From Ichthyophonus hoferi (taxonomy: Eukaryota > Opisthokonta > Ichthyosporea > Ichthyophonida > Ichthyophonidae), in assembly GCA_002751075.1 (NCBI GenBank), contig NAOQ01000528.1, forward strand, positions 4,534 through 34,999: 30,466 bases of DNA, in the 5' to 3' direction. The notes beneath the pieces were generated by a model, which ran no database searches, had not been told where the DNA came from, and saw only the letters and a list, made by a program, of their open reading frames with translations. The translations under genes and the position numbers were made by a program. Below are positions 1 to 10,800 of the stretch, one piece after another (the first letter of the stretch is position 1; each line of letters starts with the position of its first letter).

Positions 1-15
1 TTATTATTACTATTA

Positions 16-49
<34 letters not shown>

Positions 50-193
50 TGTTATTATTATTATTATTATTCTTATCATCATTATATTACTATTATTATA
101 ATTATTATTATATTCCTACATACTATATATAATGGCCATGATATCTATATATATCTAACACTTTCTATATTTATACATGGATGATGACGACAG
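1..193. repeat. (TTA)n microsatellite and intron 3' end
   Basis: A TTA/ATT trinucleotide run fills roughly the first 115 bases and passes into AT-rich sequence. It ends at the CAG acceptor at 191-193 of the CYM1-type gene. This is the 3' part of an intron whose donor lies before the window. Confidence 0.7.
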
Positions 194-3100
194 GCAGCCA
201 ATGAAATCTATTCTGGCTTGACCCAAATAGACTATCTAAGGGCAATAGAGAAGAATGATCTGCGGCCAGTTATGAATACCCTTAAAACGATTGGTTAGTT
301 TTTATATATACTTTACTGTATTTTTATTGGTTTATGCTTCCTCTTTTTTTGGATTTTTTTAAAAGTTTTTTTTTTTCACATGTAATAACATGATTATTAT
401 AATTGATGAATATATCTGATCATTCTTTGGATAATTAAGAATGCTTAAAGATCATTGATAATGTAATATATTGAAATATATTATATTATATTATATTATA
501 TTATATTATAATAAAATACAATACAATGTAGTAATATATATATATATATCACCCAATTTATCTATGATTGGTGCAGCTAAACACCTATTTAGATCGTCCA
601 ACGTACGCTGTGCAATTAATGTGGATGAGGAGGGTCAAATGAAGGCAGAGGCAAGTATGACGTCATTCCTAGAGTCACTAAGCACTGGTAAGTGGTAAGC
701 TGTAGGTTATATATAGATATGATTAATCAGGTTAATTAATTATGGTCTAATTAATATTTATTGTATTTTACGGTATACATATAGGTATGTGTATAGTAAT
801 ATAGTACTATAATAGGATAATAATATAATAATAGAATAAAATAATAAAATAATAGGATAATAAGGCAATGATATAATAGTGTAATATTATTCAACTGTAT
901 TTACTGTGGCTAGATATATATATACGTAACATTTGTTTGTGTATTCTCCGCCTAGAGACAGTCATATACTTTATACATGCTATCATACATATACATACTA
1001 TCATACACACATTCATACATACTATCATACTATTATACAAACTATCATGCATATCCATTCAGATCCTATCTGTCCCTTGGTTCATTCCGCACCATTTGAG
1101 TTTTCTGCGAATAAAACAGAAGGATTAAAAGTATATCAGCCACTCCCTGTACAAGTTAATTATGTAGGCAGTGCTATTGCCGCTATTCCAAAGGCCCATC
1201 CAGATTATGCACCATTAAGGGTAGGGTATTAAAAATAAAATTTACTGTGGCTATTTGTTTTTAAAACATCATGTTAAATGCTTTAACGGTTTTAAAAGCA
1301 AGTGTTTTTAATTGTTTTTCTTTGATTCTATTACTTTAATATATATATAGAATTTTTTTGTATGTATATTGTACTACATTACATTATATTATGCTATATT
1401 ATGTTACATTACAACATGTTATATTATATGTTAATATGTTACATTATACTTTAATATGTTACATTATATTTTAATATGTTACATTATATTTTAATGTTAC
1501 ATTATATTTTAATATGTTACATTATATTTTAATATCTTAAACTATAGATGCATCCATTCCCAAAATATTTTCTCTTACCCTATCTTATTCTATCCTATCA
1601 TATCCTATTCTACCCTATCCTACTCTACCCTATCCTACTCTACCCTATCCTACTCTACCCTATTCTACTCTACCCTACCCTATCCCTCTATCTACCCTAG
1701 GTGCTAGCCAGGTACCTATCTACAAGGTACCTTCACCGTGAGATCCGTGAGAAGGGAGGGGCCTATGGGTAAGTAGATGGTAATATATGTATATATATAT
1801 AGCTGTGTTTAATGCACTTTTTACTGTTATAGTGCATTGGTTGCTTATATTTAAGTGACTACATTGAGATGTATTTAAATATTAAATATTAGTCTTCAAA
1901 AATAAATTGCATTAAAATAAATTGCCTTTCATAATTGAATCTATTGGAGAATATGTTATGTATTAAATATTAGTACTATGCTATAATAGTAGCATAGTAT
2001 AATACTGCACACCATCCCTTACAATGCAAACCTATTGTTAAGGTTTATTAGTAATACTATATACTATACACTGTGTACTATATACTATATACTAATATCC
2101 TAATAGATTATCCCAGTATAATACTGCACACCATACCTTGCAATACAAATTTATTTTAAGGTTTATAACTAATACTCTCCCACTTTTCCTAATTTGCAAC
2201 TAATTTTCAATATGTAGAGGGGGTCTGGGGCTTAATTCTGGGGTCCTTGAGTTCTACTCTTATAGAGACCCTAAGGTAGAGAGCACATTGAGGTAAGATG
2301 ATGTCATTGTGACGTGCAAAGGGAAGGTGATAGGAAGATATTAATATAATAAACTGTAGTGCAATGTGCAATGCAATTGAAAACCCCATATAACATAGTG
2401 TAGTAATAATATACAATAACTATAAGTAATGCAATTATGACGCAGAAAGAGTTATTCATATTAACCTATAAATATAGTCTTATTACATATTATCATGCAA
2501 TTTAAACACTTAAACACAATATGTCACAGTGCAGTAATACTAATATATGGTTATTGGTTATTAGAAGTATTAAAATTACTTCCCTACATACCTACAATTC
2601 TATTAATATGACCACTTATAGGTGATGCAATTATGACGTAGCAAGAAGTGATTATGGTGACTTATTAACCTATAAATAAATGTAGTGTAATATAATATAA
2701 TAAAATACTTTTAATACAATTAAATATAATTATTTCACCAATTACCAATTGTGGAATAATTACGGATAATTAGATAATTAATCATAATTTGTTAATTATG
2801 ACTGTGCCTGCAGTCCATACCTACTATAATAATAAAGGTTTTAGTAATTTAATTATCTGCTGTACCTCTGTATAGGTTAGTGCATAGGATATTAGTACGG
2901 GTATGGATGCAGGTCTGTATGTAGAGACGAGCTCAATTACAGTTGTTGGGAACATATTCTTATTTCCTATAGGATCATTGTGTGGCTATATAATGGTTTA
3001 TATAACGGTAGAGTAGTATCATTTTATGTTGTATATACTATGGGATATCCTTATAAAGGAATTACAATGTGTATTATCTCATATATTATTTTACAATGAC

Positions 3101-4473
3101 GTAGGGTACACTGGCCACATCTGTTCATTTGTATTTTGTCTAAGGGTAAGTTTAATTATTTTGTAACGAATTAACTACACAACAATTAGGCCAATATGTC
3201 CACAGTGATTAATTCTAATCAGTGGCAAATCATTGGTTTATTGGTTTATTCCTCAACTATAAATAGGAAATTTTTGATTGCAACAGAAAGACTATATTTT
3301 CATATAATCTAGCCCTTTAGAACCACCTACTGACCCATAGACCCCCCTATATTATGAAACAATTTTTTATCTTGGATTTACAATTGAATTATAATTTTAC
3401 AGTAAAATTAAAAATATTTTAATAATAAGCTTACTATAAGGTATCTTTATTTTCTTTGTATAGTAGATAATAATGTTTCAGTTTTTCTAAACTTCCTTGA
3501 AATTTAAAATAGAACATGAAAATTCATGAATTTAAAAGGCCATTTTGAAATTTTGGTTTTGTTTTTAATTTGCTATAAGCCACCTTTTGTTTTTACTGAT
3601 TGGGCAATGGGGAAATGACCGATCAGAGCGTTTGAGACGGTGAATGATTGGATGATAAAAGAACCTTTTTTGGAAAGAGATATCGAGGAATGTAAGGTAT
3701 GTATTTGGATAGATTACTATTAATATGTCGGGTAGTATTATATAGTACTAAATTATAATTATATTATATTTTAAATACTATATTATATTATAACGATTAT
3801 GCTATATTGACTATTCTATATGCAAACCCCTACAGCTTTCAATTTTCCAGTCCCTAGACTCTCCTGTAGCCCCAGGATCTAGGGGGATGTCCGAATTTAT
3901 CTATGGGGTATCAGATGAAGAAAGACAACTTGATAGAGATAGAATATTCATGGTGTCAAAGTTAGTCATGTGTTGTTTGTTTATGTTTGTATATATGTAA
4001 TATATATGTATTTATGTATCTATGTATGTGTGTGTATTATATATTTATGTATCTATTTATGTATCTATGTATCTATGTATGTGTATATATATTTATGTAT
4101 GTATTTGTATTTATGTATCTATATATATATGTGTGTGTGTATGTATTGATGTATCTATGTATCTATGTATCTATTTATTTATATATGTATGTATCTATGC
4201 ATTTATGTATGCATGGACGTATGCTATGTATGTATGTATATGTATGTATTTATATATGTATCTATGTATGTACATGGATATATATAAAATCATGGACCAA
4301 TCATGCTTGACTAACATTTTCAACATCCAATCAGAGAGGATTTACTAAGAGTAGCACGGAGCTATTTGATTGATTCCAAGACTAAGAAAGCAGCAGTGGT
4401 AATTGGTCCAATAGAAAATGCCAAGGATTTTAAAAACAAATCTGGATGGATAGTAGCTGCGTCACACCTATAA
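194..4473 (+). CDS. CYM1: Mitochondrial presequence protease (PreP/Cym1, M16C), 3' part, multi-exon
   Basis: C-terminal part of a PITRM1/Cym1/PreP metallopeptidase, which degrades cleaved targeting peptides in the mitochondrial matrix. The zinc-binding HxxEH of the N-terminal half lies outside the window. Exons I can place are 194-293, 577-687, 1063-1220, 1701-1768, 3627-3696, 3836-3960 and 4335-4473 (TAA). They give about 255 residues with consistent splice phases. Family signatures are VNYVGSAIAAIP (exon 3), REIREKGGAYG (exon 4), and ERDIEECKLSIF followed by LDSPVAPGSRGMSEFIYG across exons 5-6. The last matches the human stretch ending DAPVAPSDKGMDHFLYG, as I remember it. The protein ends GWIVAASHL. 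About 26 residues expected between GGAYG and FETVNDW are not assigned. One or more short exons must lie within 1769-3626, with a total length divisible by three to keep phase. Introns run from 139 to 480 bp apart from that unresolved interval. The family call is firm; the exact structure is not. Confidence 0.9.
477..512. repeat. Five-base tandem repeat in CYM1 intron
   Basis: A TTATA/ATTAT pentamer repeats about seven times inside the intron at 294-576. A short TA run follows just before the acceptor at 576. Confidence 0.7.
1425..1545. repeat. ~20-bp minisatellite in CYM1 intron
   Basis: About five imperfect copies of a 20-bp unit (TTACATTATATTTTAATATG) sit in the intron at 1221-1700. They are followed within 70 bp by a second, pyrimidine-rich tandem repeat that reaches the splice acceptor. 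Confidence 0.75.
1561..1700 (+). repeat. Pyrimidine-rich 15-bp minisatellite at a 3' splice site
   Basis: Four consecutive 15-bp units of CTACCCTATCCTACT start at 1610, 1625, 1640 and 1655, the fourth with one change. Shorter variants lie on both sides. The tract is almost free of G and ends at the CCCTAG acceptor at 1695-1700 of the CYM1-type gene. It therefore acts as, or overlaps, an extra-long polypyrimidine tract. Confidence 0.8.
1769..3626 (+). other. Unresolved CYM1 interval with duplicated segments
   Basis: A donor GTAAGT lies at 1769 and the next secure acceptor is GATCAG at 3621-3626. Roughly 26 residues of coding sequence should lie between. Fragments bounded by splice-like sites near 2877, 2949 and 3105 were considered, but none matches the family well. 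The interval also has internal duplications. A 60-bp segment beginning TATAATACTGCACACCAT occurs near 1998 and again near 2117. A segment with GATGCAATTATGACG or AATGCAATTATGACG followed by TTAACCTATAAAT occurs near 2428 and near 2624. Confidence 0.55.
3985..4290. repeat. TATG/TATC tetranucleotide microsatellite in last CYM1 intron
   Basis: Degenerate TATGTATC and TATGTG repeats fill most of the intron at 3961-4334. They create two overlapping long open frames rich in Tyr, Met, Val and Cys that are artefacts of the repeat. Confidence 0.85.
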
Positions 4474-6163
4474 ATACGTTTGCGTTGTGCCATTTTAATT
4501 TTTTTTCAAGTTAACCTATAGGATAGATATTATATATATATATATATTGGCGTTGTTATTTTATAGTGTACATTGTTGGATTATAGTATTGAAAATTGCT
4601 TATATACATATACTTACTTAATCTTATATATGGGCCAATTAGGACATGTTTTAAAAATAATTAAACTAATGTTCGCATTATTTGGGATATGTATATATAT
4701 ATCGACATCTAGTTTCTAAGGAATGGTTGGTTCAAAATTTCATGATCAATTTTAAAGAAGCAGGCTAATTGGATTTAGGGAATGTTTAAAGTGTTATAAA
4801 AGCTTTAGAGATAGGATAGATGAATGGAGAGAGAGATATTGTAAGATGGAAAATATGTTTCAGGACATGCAATATAACTGAGAAAGAATGTATGTTTGTA
4901 TGTATGTATGCATGTATGTGCATGTGTATTTATTTTTTTATAAATATATTTATGTATGCGTAGTTGTGCATTTGTCCATGTATGTTAATAAACATAAGGT
5001 TGGGCATGGCAATGCAACCTAGGGCACGGCACTTCTGGCTACTGACCAGCATATGTACCTATGTACCACACTAGGTCTATGTTGTATGTACAACACTCCT
5101 TTATATAGAATTCTCCCACCATCCAGTATTATACACTATACTTGGTTAATAAATAAATAACATCAATCCTTCATCCATTGGGATAGCAACCAATGCCTGG
5201 TAAACTAGATTAGCCCTGAGTGGGATAGTCGCTGGGCCTCAGCCATTGTTTGGTTCATTTTTGATTGGTCATCTTGGACCCCAAAAGATTGCACCAACCA
5301 TTGTTCTAGACTACGTGCATATATAGTAATAATTGCTATTAGTATTAAATGATTATAGCTACATAAAGAAATACCCAAATTAATCAAATATTTCTGTTTG
5401 CACACCTTCTTTAGACTTGTCACTGCACTTTCATTGGCATTAAGGTTGAACTTGAGTGAGTGGCACCAAGTCCGTGTTCGTCTTTTCAAATATTATTCTT
5501 ACTTTTTATGCATGAAAACATTGATATATACCAGTGATTCTGTTGTCATATAGGCTAGGATAAGCATATGTTGTGTGTATTTCATAAGTATTATATGTGT
5601 GTACAGAACATGAGTAAGTTAGAAACATCGCACTACTTAGAGCCTGGGTCTAGTTAATTAATAGTAATGACATTTACGTAAAGGCAGTTGTTTTAGCGGT
5701 GATACTTGTTATTATTATTTTTACCAAGGTTAAAATGTTATCATCGGCTATATTACATATATAAACATTCATAGATTTTTATGAAGTTTATATTAGGCAT
5801 TTCATTTTAATGCAAGTAAACTATAATAGATATTAGGAAGCCAATCCAGTTTTAAGTTAAGTATTAGAGTATAGTAAGAAGTGCTTTGCATGCATCAACC
5901 CTATGTTGGTGCATAGATATAACCTAGGTGAAAGGATGTAGTATGAGGTGCTAAGATGACATAGGAACATCCTCCTACTAAGTGTAAATAAGCTTAAAAT
6001 CCAATACTACGCTTAATTGTTAAAACTATATTAAGTAACTGCAGGCCCGTCACTTTTACTGCAACTATATAACCAAACCTCAGGTCTGTATCTCAAGGAC
6101 CAGAAATTCTACACGCAAAACAATGTTGTTTAAACTTGCAGTAAAAAATATTTATTTCTTAAG
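4474..6163. other. Intergenic region downstream of CYM1
   Basis: It holds the CYM1 3' untranslated region and a TATG microsatellite near 4888-4925. Possible poly(A) signals are AATAAA-type sites near 4988 and 5149-5158. A minus-strand open stretch at 5205-5489 encodes a hydrophobic centre and a glutamine-rich tail but has no ATG near its 5' end. It could be an exon of an unknown gene, or chance. Nothing else is recognised. Confidence 0.4.
5205..5489 (-). CDS. Unidentified open frame, possible exon
   Basis: About 94 codons are open on the minus strand. They include a hydrophobic stretch (NHLILIAIITIYA) that could be a membrane segment, and an end SQSFGVQDDQ-like in character, rich in Gln, Ser and Asp. 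The frame opens on TTG rather than ATG, so it is not a complete gene as it stands. CACGTAG inside it could be a splice acceptor. I recognise no family and see no minus-strand poly(A) signal close downstream. A real exon is possible but weakly supported. Confidence 0.2.
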   Translation of the reverse strand: MKRRTRTWCHSLKFNLNANESAVTSLKKVCKQKYLINLGISLCSYNHLILIAIITIYARSLEQWLVQSFGVQDDQSKMNQTMAEAQRLSHSGLI

Positions 6164-6509
6164 TGTTGGAACCAAAGCGGTCATAGTACTTCATTAATAT
6201 TTTTTTTTCTTGCTCATTACTATAGTGAAAAAACAATCCTTCCTAATTCTGTTTGATGGGAGCATTTCTGTGAATGATCTGTGTTCTAATTGGTTTGGGA
6301 CTGCCTGCAAATCACTAAATTTATAGAAATAATCATGCTAAAAATACAGAAGCAACAAACAATCAGATACAATATAAGCATCGATCAGTAAGTAATGTTC
6401 ATTTTTTGATTTGATAGAGCTATGGTATGATATGACATGATAAATAGAATTAAAATTACACTGAACGGATTTTTTAGTGAAAAAGGTATAAATACATGGT
6501 TTTATACAA
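6164..6509. mobile_element. LTR-like repeat, copy A
   Basis: It begins TGTTGGAACCAAAGC, the same first 15 bases as the copy at 18484. The centre matches 18484-18810 and 24820-25090, with shared blocks TTTGATGGGA, TGTGAATGAT, CAATCAGATA and GATTTGATAGAGCT. The right end is approximate (TATACA near 6509). The family is probably Ty1/copia, inferred from the related LTR beside the copia fossil at 13.1-15.1 kb. No target-site duplication was found. Divergence between copies makes it old. Confidence 0.5.
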
Positions 6510-6519
6510 AAATAAAGAG

Positions 6520-7260
6520 AACGGCAGAGTTATATACTACTGTTCAGTTATAAAAGTATAATTATTAATAATAGTTATTAAAAAAAATCATATTCCGGAA
6601 TTCAATGTATCTTTGTATGTATTCATATTACGCCTATAATTTCTAAAGAGATGCAAGTATATAATCTAGATCCTTTACTAGAAGCTGGTGTCGCTTTTCT
6701 TAATATTAAAGCCACCATAACCGTTTATCCACAACCACAATTGGATCATAGTTATCACATATACAACACAACAGCTAGTAAGAAATTAAAGCATCTATAT
6801 CTCTTGACCAACAGCGTGAGCTTATACTGGAATTATCGAAAGCTTTAGTTTGTAGGTTACCAAATGGCAATTTCGAATTAGAACTCAGTATCTCCAATAC
6901 CAGTCCTATTTCTAGAATTCAAATATCAATTTTCTCCAAAAATGACATTTGTCCTAAGTACATATTATTATTAACTCATCAACCGTGCCTAGTTCATGAG
7001 ATTAGATAAGAAAACAAAAGTTAAACTTCCAACCAACCCCGAAGAATCCATCGCAGCTAACAACAATCTGCCCAACGAGAGTCCTATCTTTTCTGCTTTC
7101 GATCTTGACTTCTCTTCAAATGATTCTCTAGAATTCACAAATTCAGAAGATCAATCCTCTGTTGACCAATATTACGACAGATTCAAAGTTATATTCAGTG
7201 AATGCAGTATTACAATCTTAAAAAATGCTGAACGGAAACATTTCTAGAGAATCATACATA
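6520..7260 (+). other. Unidentified interspersed family, copy 1 (fossil-like)
   Basis: It carries a conserved coding-like block of ~65 residues (YPQPQLDHSYHIYNT at its core) shared with copies at 25985-26400 and 28450-28725. The block is preceded by a leader also shared with copy 2 (CATATTCCGGAATTCAATGT). An acidic, Ser/Asn-rich open stretch at 6996-7247 follows and has no counterpart in the other two copies. Copy 1 begins just right of LTR-like copy A. It looks broken, with a few breaks. The family is unknown. It could be a retroelement gag-like region or a decayed host gene family. Confidence 0.45.
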
Positions 7261-7675
7261 GTGAGACAAGAAAAAGATGAACCTGAAGCAAACAAATGAC
7301 TGGGGGGCAATGGCACATATGAGGTATCCCCTTCAATTTGAGAGCATCTTTTTTATATATTTTTACCTATATATATATTCTTATCTCTAAGTTTGTATCC
7401 ATCTTTATATCTTTCTATTTATATCTTTATATATATATGTGTATAGCTTTCTATTTATATCTCTATCTAAATAACCATACATTGAGTGATCACTTTTATC
7501 TAGATGCATCATCCAATAATATCTTAAATCTTTGTTTAAATTATTCAATAATAGCCTAGATCGGTATTTAATTGTCTAAAATGTGTGGTGGTTAGTTGCC
7601 CCTTAATCCGAGATGAAACCCAGATTAATTACCGATTAATTGATAGAATTACTTCGTTTTAATTGCTAATTATTA

Positions 7676-7775
7676 CATCTATACCGACCTAGATACTTAT
7701 ATATATACATACACATATACATATATATGTATATGTATATGCACTTATTTATTATTTATTTATTATTATTTATTT
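7676..7775. repeat. TATA/ACAT and TTATTTA repeats upstream of LSM12
   Basis: Short alternating TA/CA runs and TTATT repeats lie 50-150 bp before the proposed LSM12 start. They may overlap its promoter. No distinct TATA box can be singled out. Confidence 0.4.
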
Positions 7776-7825
7776 ATTAGTAGTAGTTTTGTGTTATATG
7801 ACACACTTTTATAAAATCTAAGAAG

Positions 7826-10800
7826 ATGGCAGGTATGCGTATTGCATGTTGTATATTATGACAGTAGAATAGTATCGTGTCCTTACAACATACAGGGCTC
7901 CATGCCTCCTTAGTAGTACTTGTATAACCTATTGTTAGAAAACATGAGAGGTTGCTTTGAGCAAGATTATTTAAAACCTTGTGGATGTTGCATGTTGCAT
8001 ATATACATGTATATGTATATGTACGTGTTAGAGTATGAGTACGAAGGTATAACATTCCGATAAATTGTAGAATAGTATATTAGTAAGCTAGAATGGTAGG
8101 CTCCACATTTTATATTATATATTTTGTAGCTATTATTACTATATAGCTTTGTGTAGAATATTTAGCGAATAATATTAAATCAACGAAAGATAGGGACGCT
8201 TGTTCTGTTTATATGTAAATGATACGGTAATATCAATTCACCTACTTACCTTGTTTGTTGATTTATAGCTAAGCATGCTATCATACATATGTACATGTAT
8301 ACATACACACATGTATACATAAACTCTATTATACTGCTATACTATTATACTACTATACTATTATACTACTATAGAATAATATATATTTCCTGACCTACTA
8401 TCATTTCTTCTTAACTATATTCTCTCGGACCCTCCTATTCCCTATTATTCTCTATTATTCTCTCCTATTTTTTTTTATTCCCTCTTATTCCCTCTTATTC
8501 CCTCTTATTTCTTCCTATTCCCGTCTATTCTCTCTCTAGGTGTGGTAAATGCTTGGAGCGTCCCACTAGGTACACGTAATCTACAAAAGGATAATTGGAT
8601 AATAGGTTTATCTGTTGAATTACTATTGGTCAACCAAGAAAAGGTGGTAGGGGAAATCTATGCCTATGTGAATAGCTCCAAATTATTGATTATAAGTAAG
8701 TGCATGCATGATATTGTGTAGATATGATTGGATATGATGGGATGGGATGGTGACTGTGAACTAAAAAATTAATAGAGATTCCTATTGGCTTTGTTATTAT
8801 CTATCTTGTTTGTTAAAGAGAAAGTAAGGATTATGATTGGATATAAAATTTATTATAATTGAATTGTATTAGTCTGAAACGACCAATAGATATACACATA
8901 TATGCATATTTATTTATGTAGATATCTCTATTTCTCTATATCTATCCCTACCATTTATTAATGAGGGCTAACTAATGCGTGTCCCACATTAGGCTAATTT
9001 GAAAATTAATTAATTAGCAATAATTAAACTTGGAGTTATTGATTAGCCCAATTCAAAAAATATGAATGACTTATACTGTAATAATAGCAATATTGGTGTT
9101 ATTATTATTGCCTAATTAATTAAGGATAATTAATGAGATACCATGTAAGAGTAATGATTAATTTTTACAGAGGAAAGCAGTAACCATGGTGATCAAGTAC
9201 AGCCTTCCCACAAGGTCATTATCCCTTTCTCTCCATATATAGTATAGTGTAGTGTAGTATAGTATAGTATAATATAATATTACATAGTGTAGTATAGTGT
9301 AGTGTAGTATAGTAGTATAGTATAATATTACATAGTGTAGTATAGTATAGTGTAGTGTAGTATAGTATAGTATAATATTACATAGTGTAGTATAGTGTAG
9401 TGTAGTATAGTATAGTATAGTATAGTATAATATAGTATAGTATAATATTACATAGTGTAGTGTAGTATAGTGTAGTATAATATTACATAGTGTAGTGTAG
9501 TGTAGTGTAGTATAATATTATAATATTACATAGTGTAGTATAGTGTAGTGTAGTGTAGTATAGTATAGAGTTTAGTATAAAATTATGTCTACGTATAATT
9601 TTCGTATACTATTCTATTATTATATCATACTATTATCCTATTATCCTGGTATACTATTATACGTACTAATGTTATATACTGCAACTTACAGGGAAAATTC
9701 CGACTAATTGCCAGAGATTTTATTAAGGTATGTCAAGATGCTAGAGTATAGTATATAGTATACAGTATATGTATTACAGTATATACTACATACAACATAC
9801 TATATGTCATGCACTATATACTATATCTAGAATGGAGTATAATATATACATCATATATGATATAGTATACACTATACTATATCTATGTATTAAGTTCTAG
9901 TACAGGCGATTAATTTACAATTGGTTTTTTAATTGAGTATATTTTGGCATATCTTGGCCAATTACAACGTTGTTTACCCAAATTTTAAAATATTTGATTT
10001 CTCTTTGGGAAAAAACCCTTTAGCCTGAAACAAAAGTGGTTTAATGAAAGATTAAATTTAAATTTAAACCTTTTAAAAAAAATAGACGTTTATATAATAC
10101 TATTAGATGGTATGATATTTTAAAATTATCAATAGAAGTTGAGATTCCAATAATTATACATATGTAAATGAATACGTGCATATTAAATACTTATACACTG
10201 ACTTTTTGTTTGAAATTCACCTATAGACTACAACGTATGTGGGAGGTACTGGCCATGCGCCTGAAAGTCTCCCTAGAGTAGACATAGAAAAGGCTAGGGA
10301 GATAGAACGACGAAAACTACATAAGGTATATATAAGAAAATATATTTGTATATACTGTATACTATATCATAGTATATCACATTATATCCTAATGTATTCT
10401 ATGGGAATCTATTTATAGATTTAATGTATTTTTAACCAAGGTTGTATATTTTAAAGTCACGCCAGGAAGCTATTCGTCTCAACCCAGGAGCCACACCCAT
10501 TGGTCAAGAACTTTTTAATCGGCTAAGTAAAACGTATGTTTGTTTTTGTCTTTCTTGTCATTTCATTGTGGTATAGTATGTGTATTATTTAATATATAAA
10601 GGTTTATATGTATATGGATGTATATGTGTAAAATGCACTATAGCATATTATGTCTTACTATCTGGTATTATATTGTACGATATTATACTATATATATATA
10701 TATATATATATGGTTAATTTGTATAAGAATATATATGCACGTGTTTATGAAATCAGTTTATACTGTGTGTTCTGGCCTATCACAGTCAGTTTTAAATTTT

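Noticed and set aside
2207-2416. Minus-strand frame of 69 codons
   Set aside because: It lies inside the unresolved CYM1 interval, has no family features and overlaps AT-rich duplicated sequence.
3987-4348. Two overlapping long + strand frames rich in Tyr, Met, Val and Cys
   Set aside because: They are translations of the TATG/TATC microsatellite within a CYM1 intron, not genes.
7777-8055. Minus-strand frame of 92 codons
   Set aside because: It overlaps LSM12 exon 1 and intron 1 in antisense and is partly made of TA/CA repeats.
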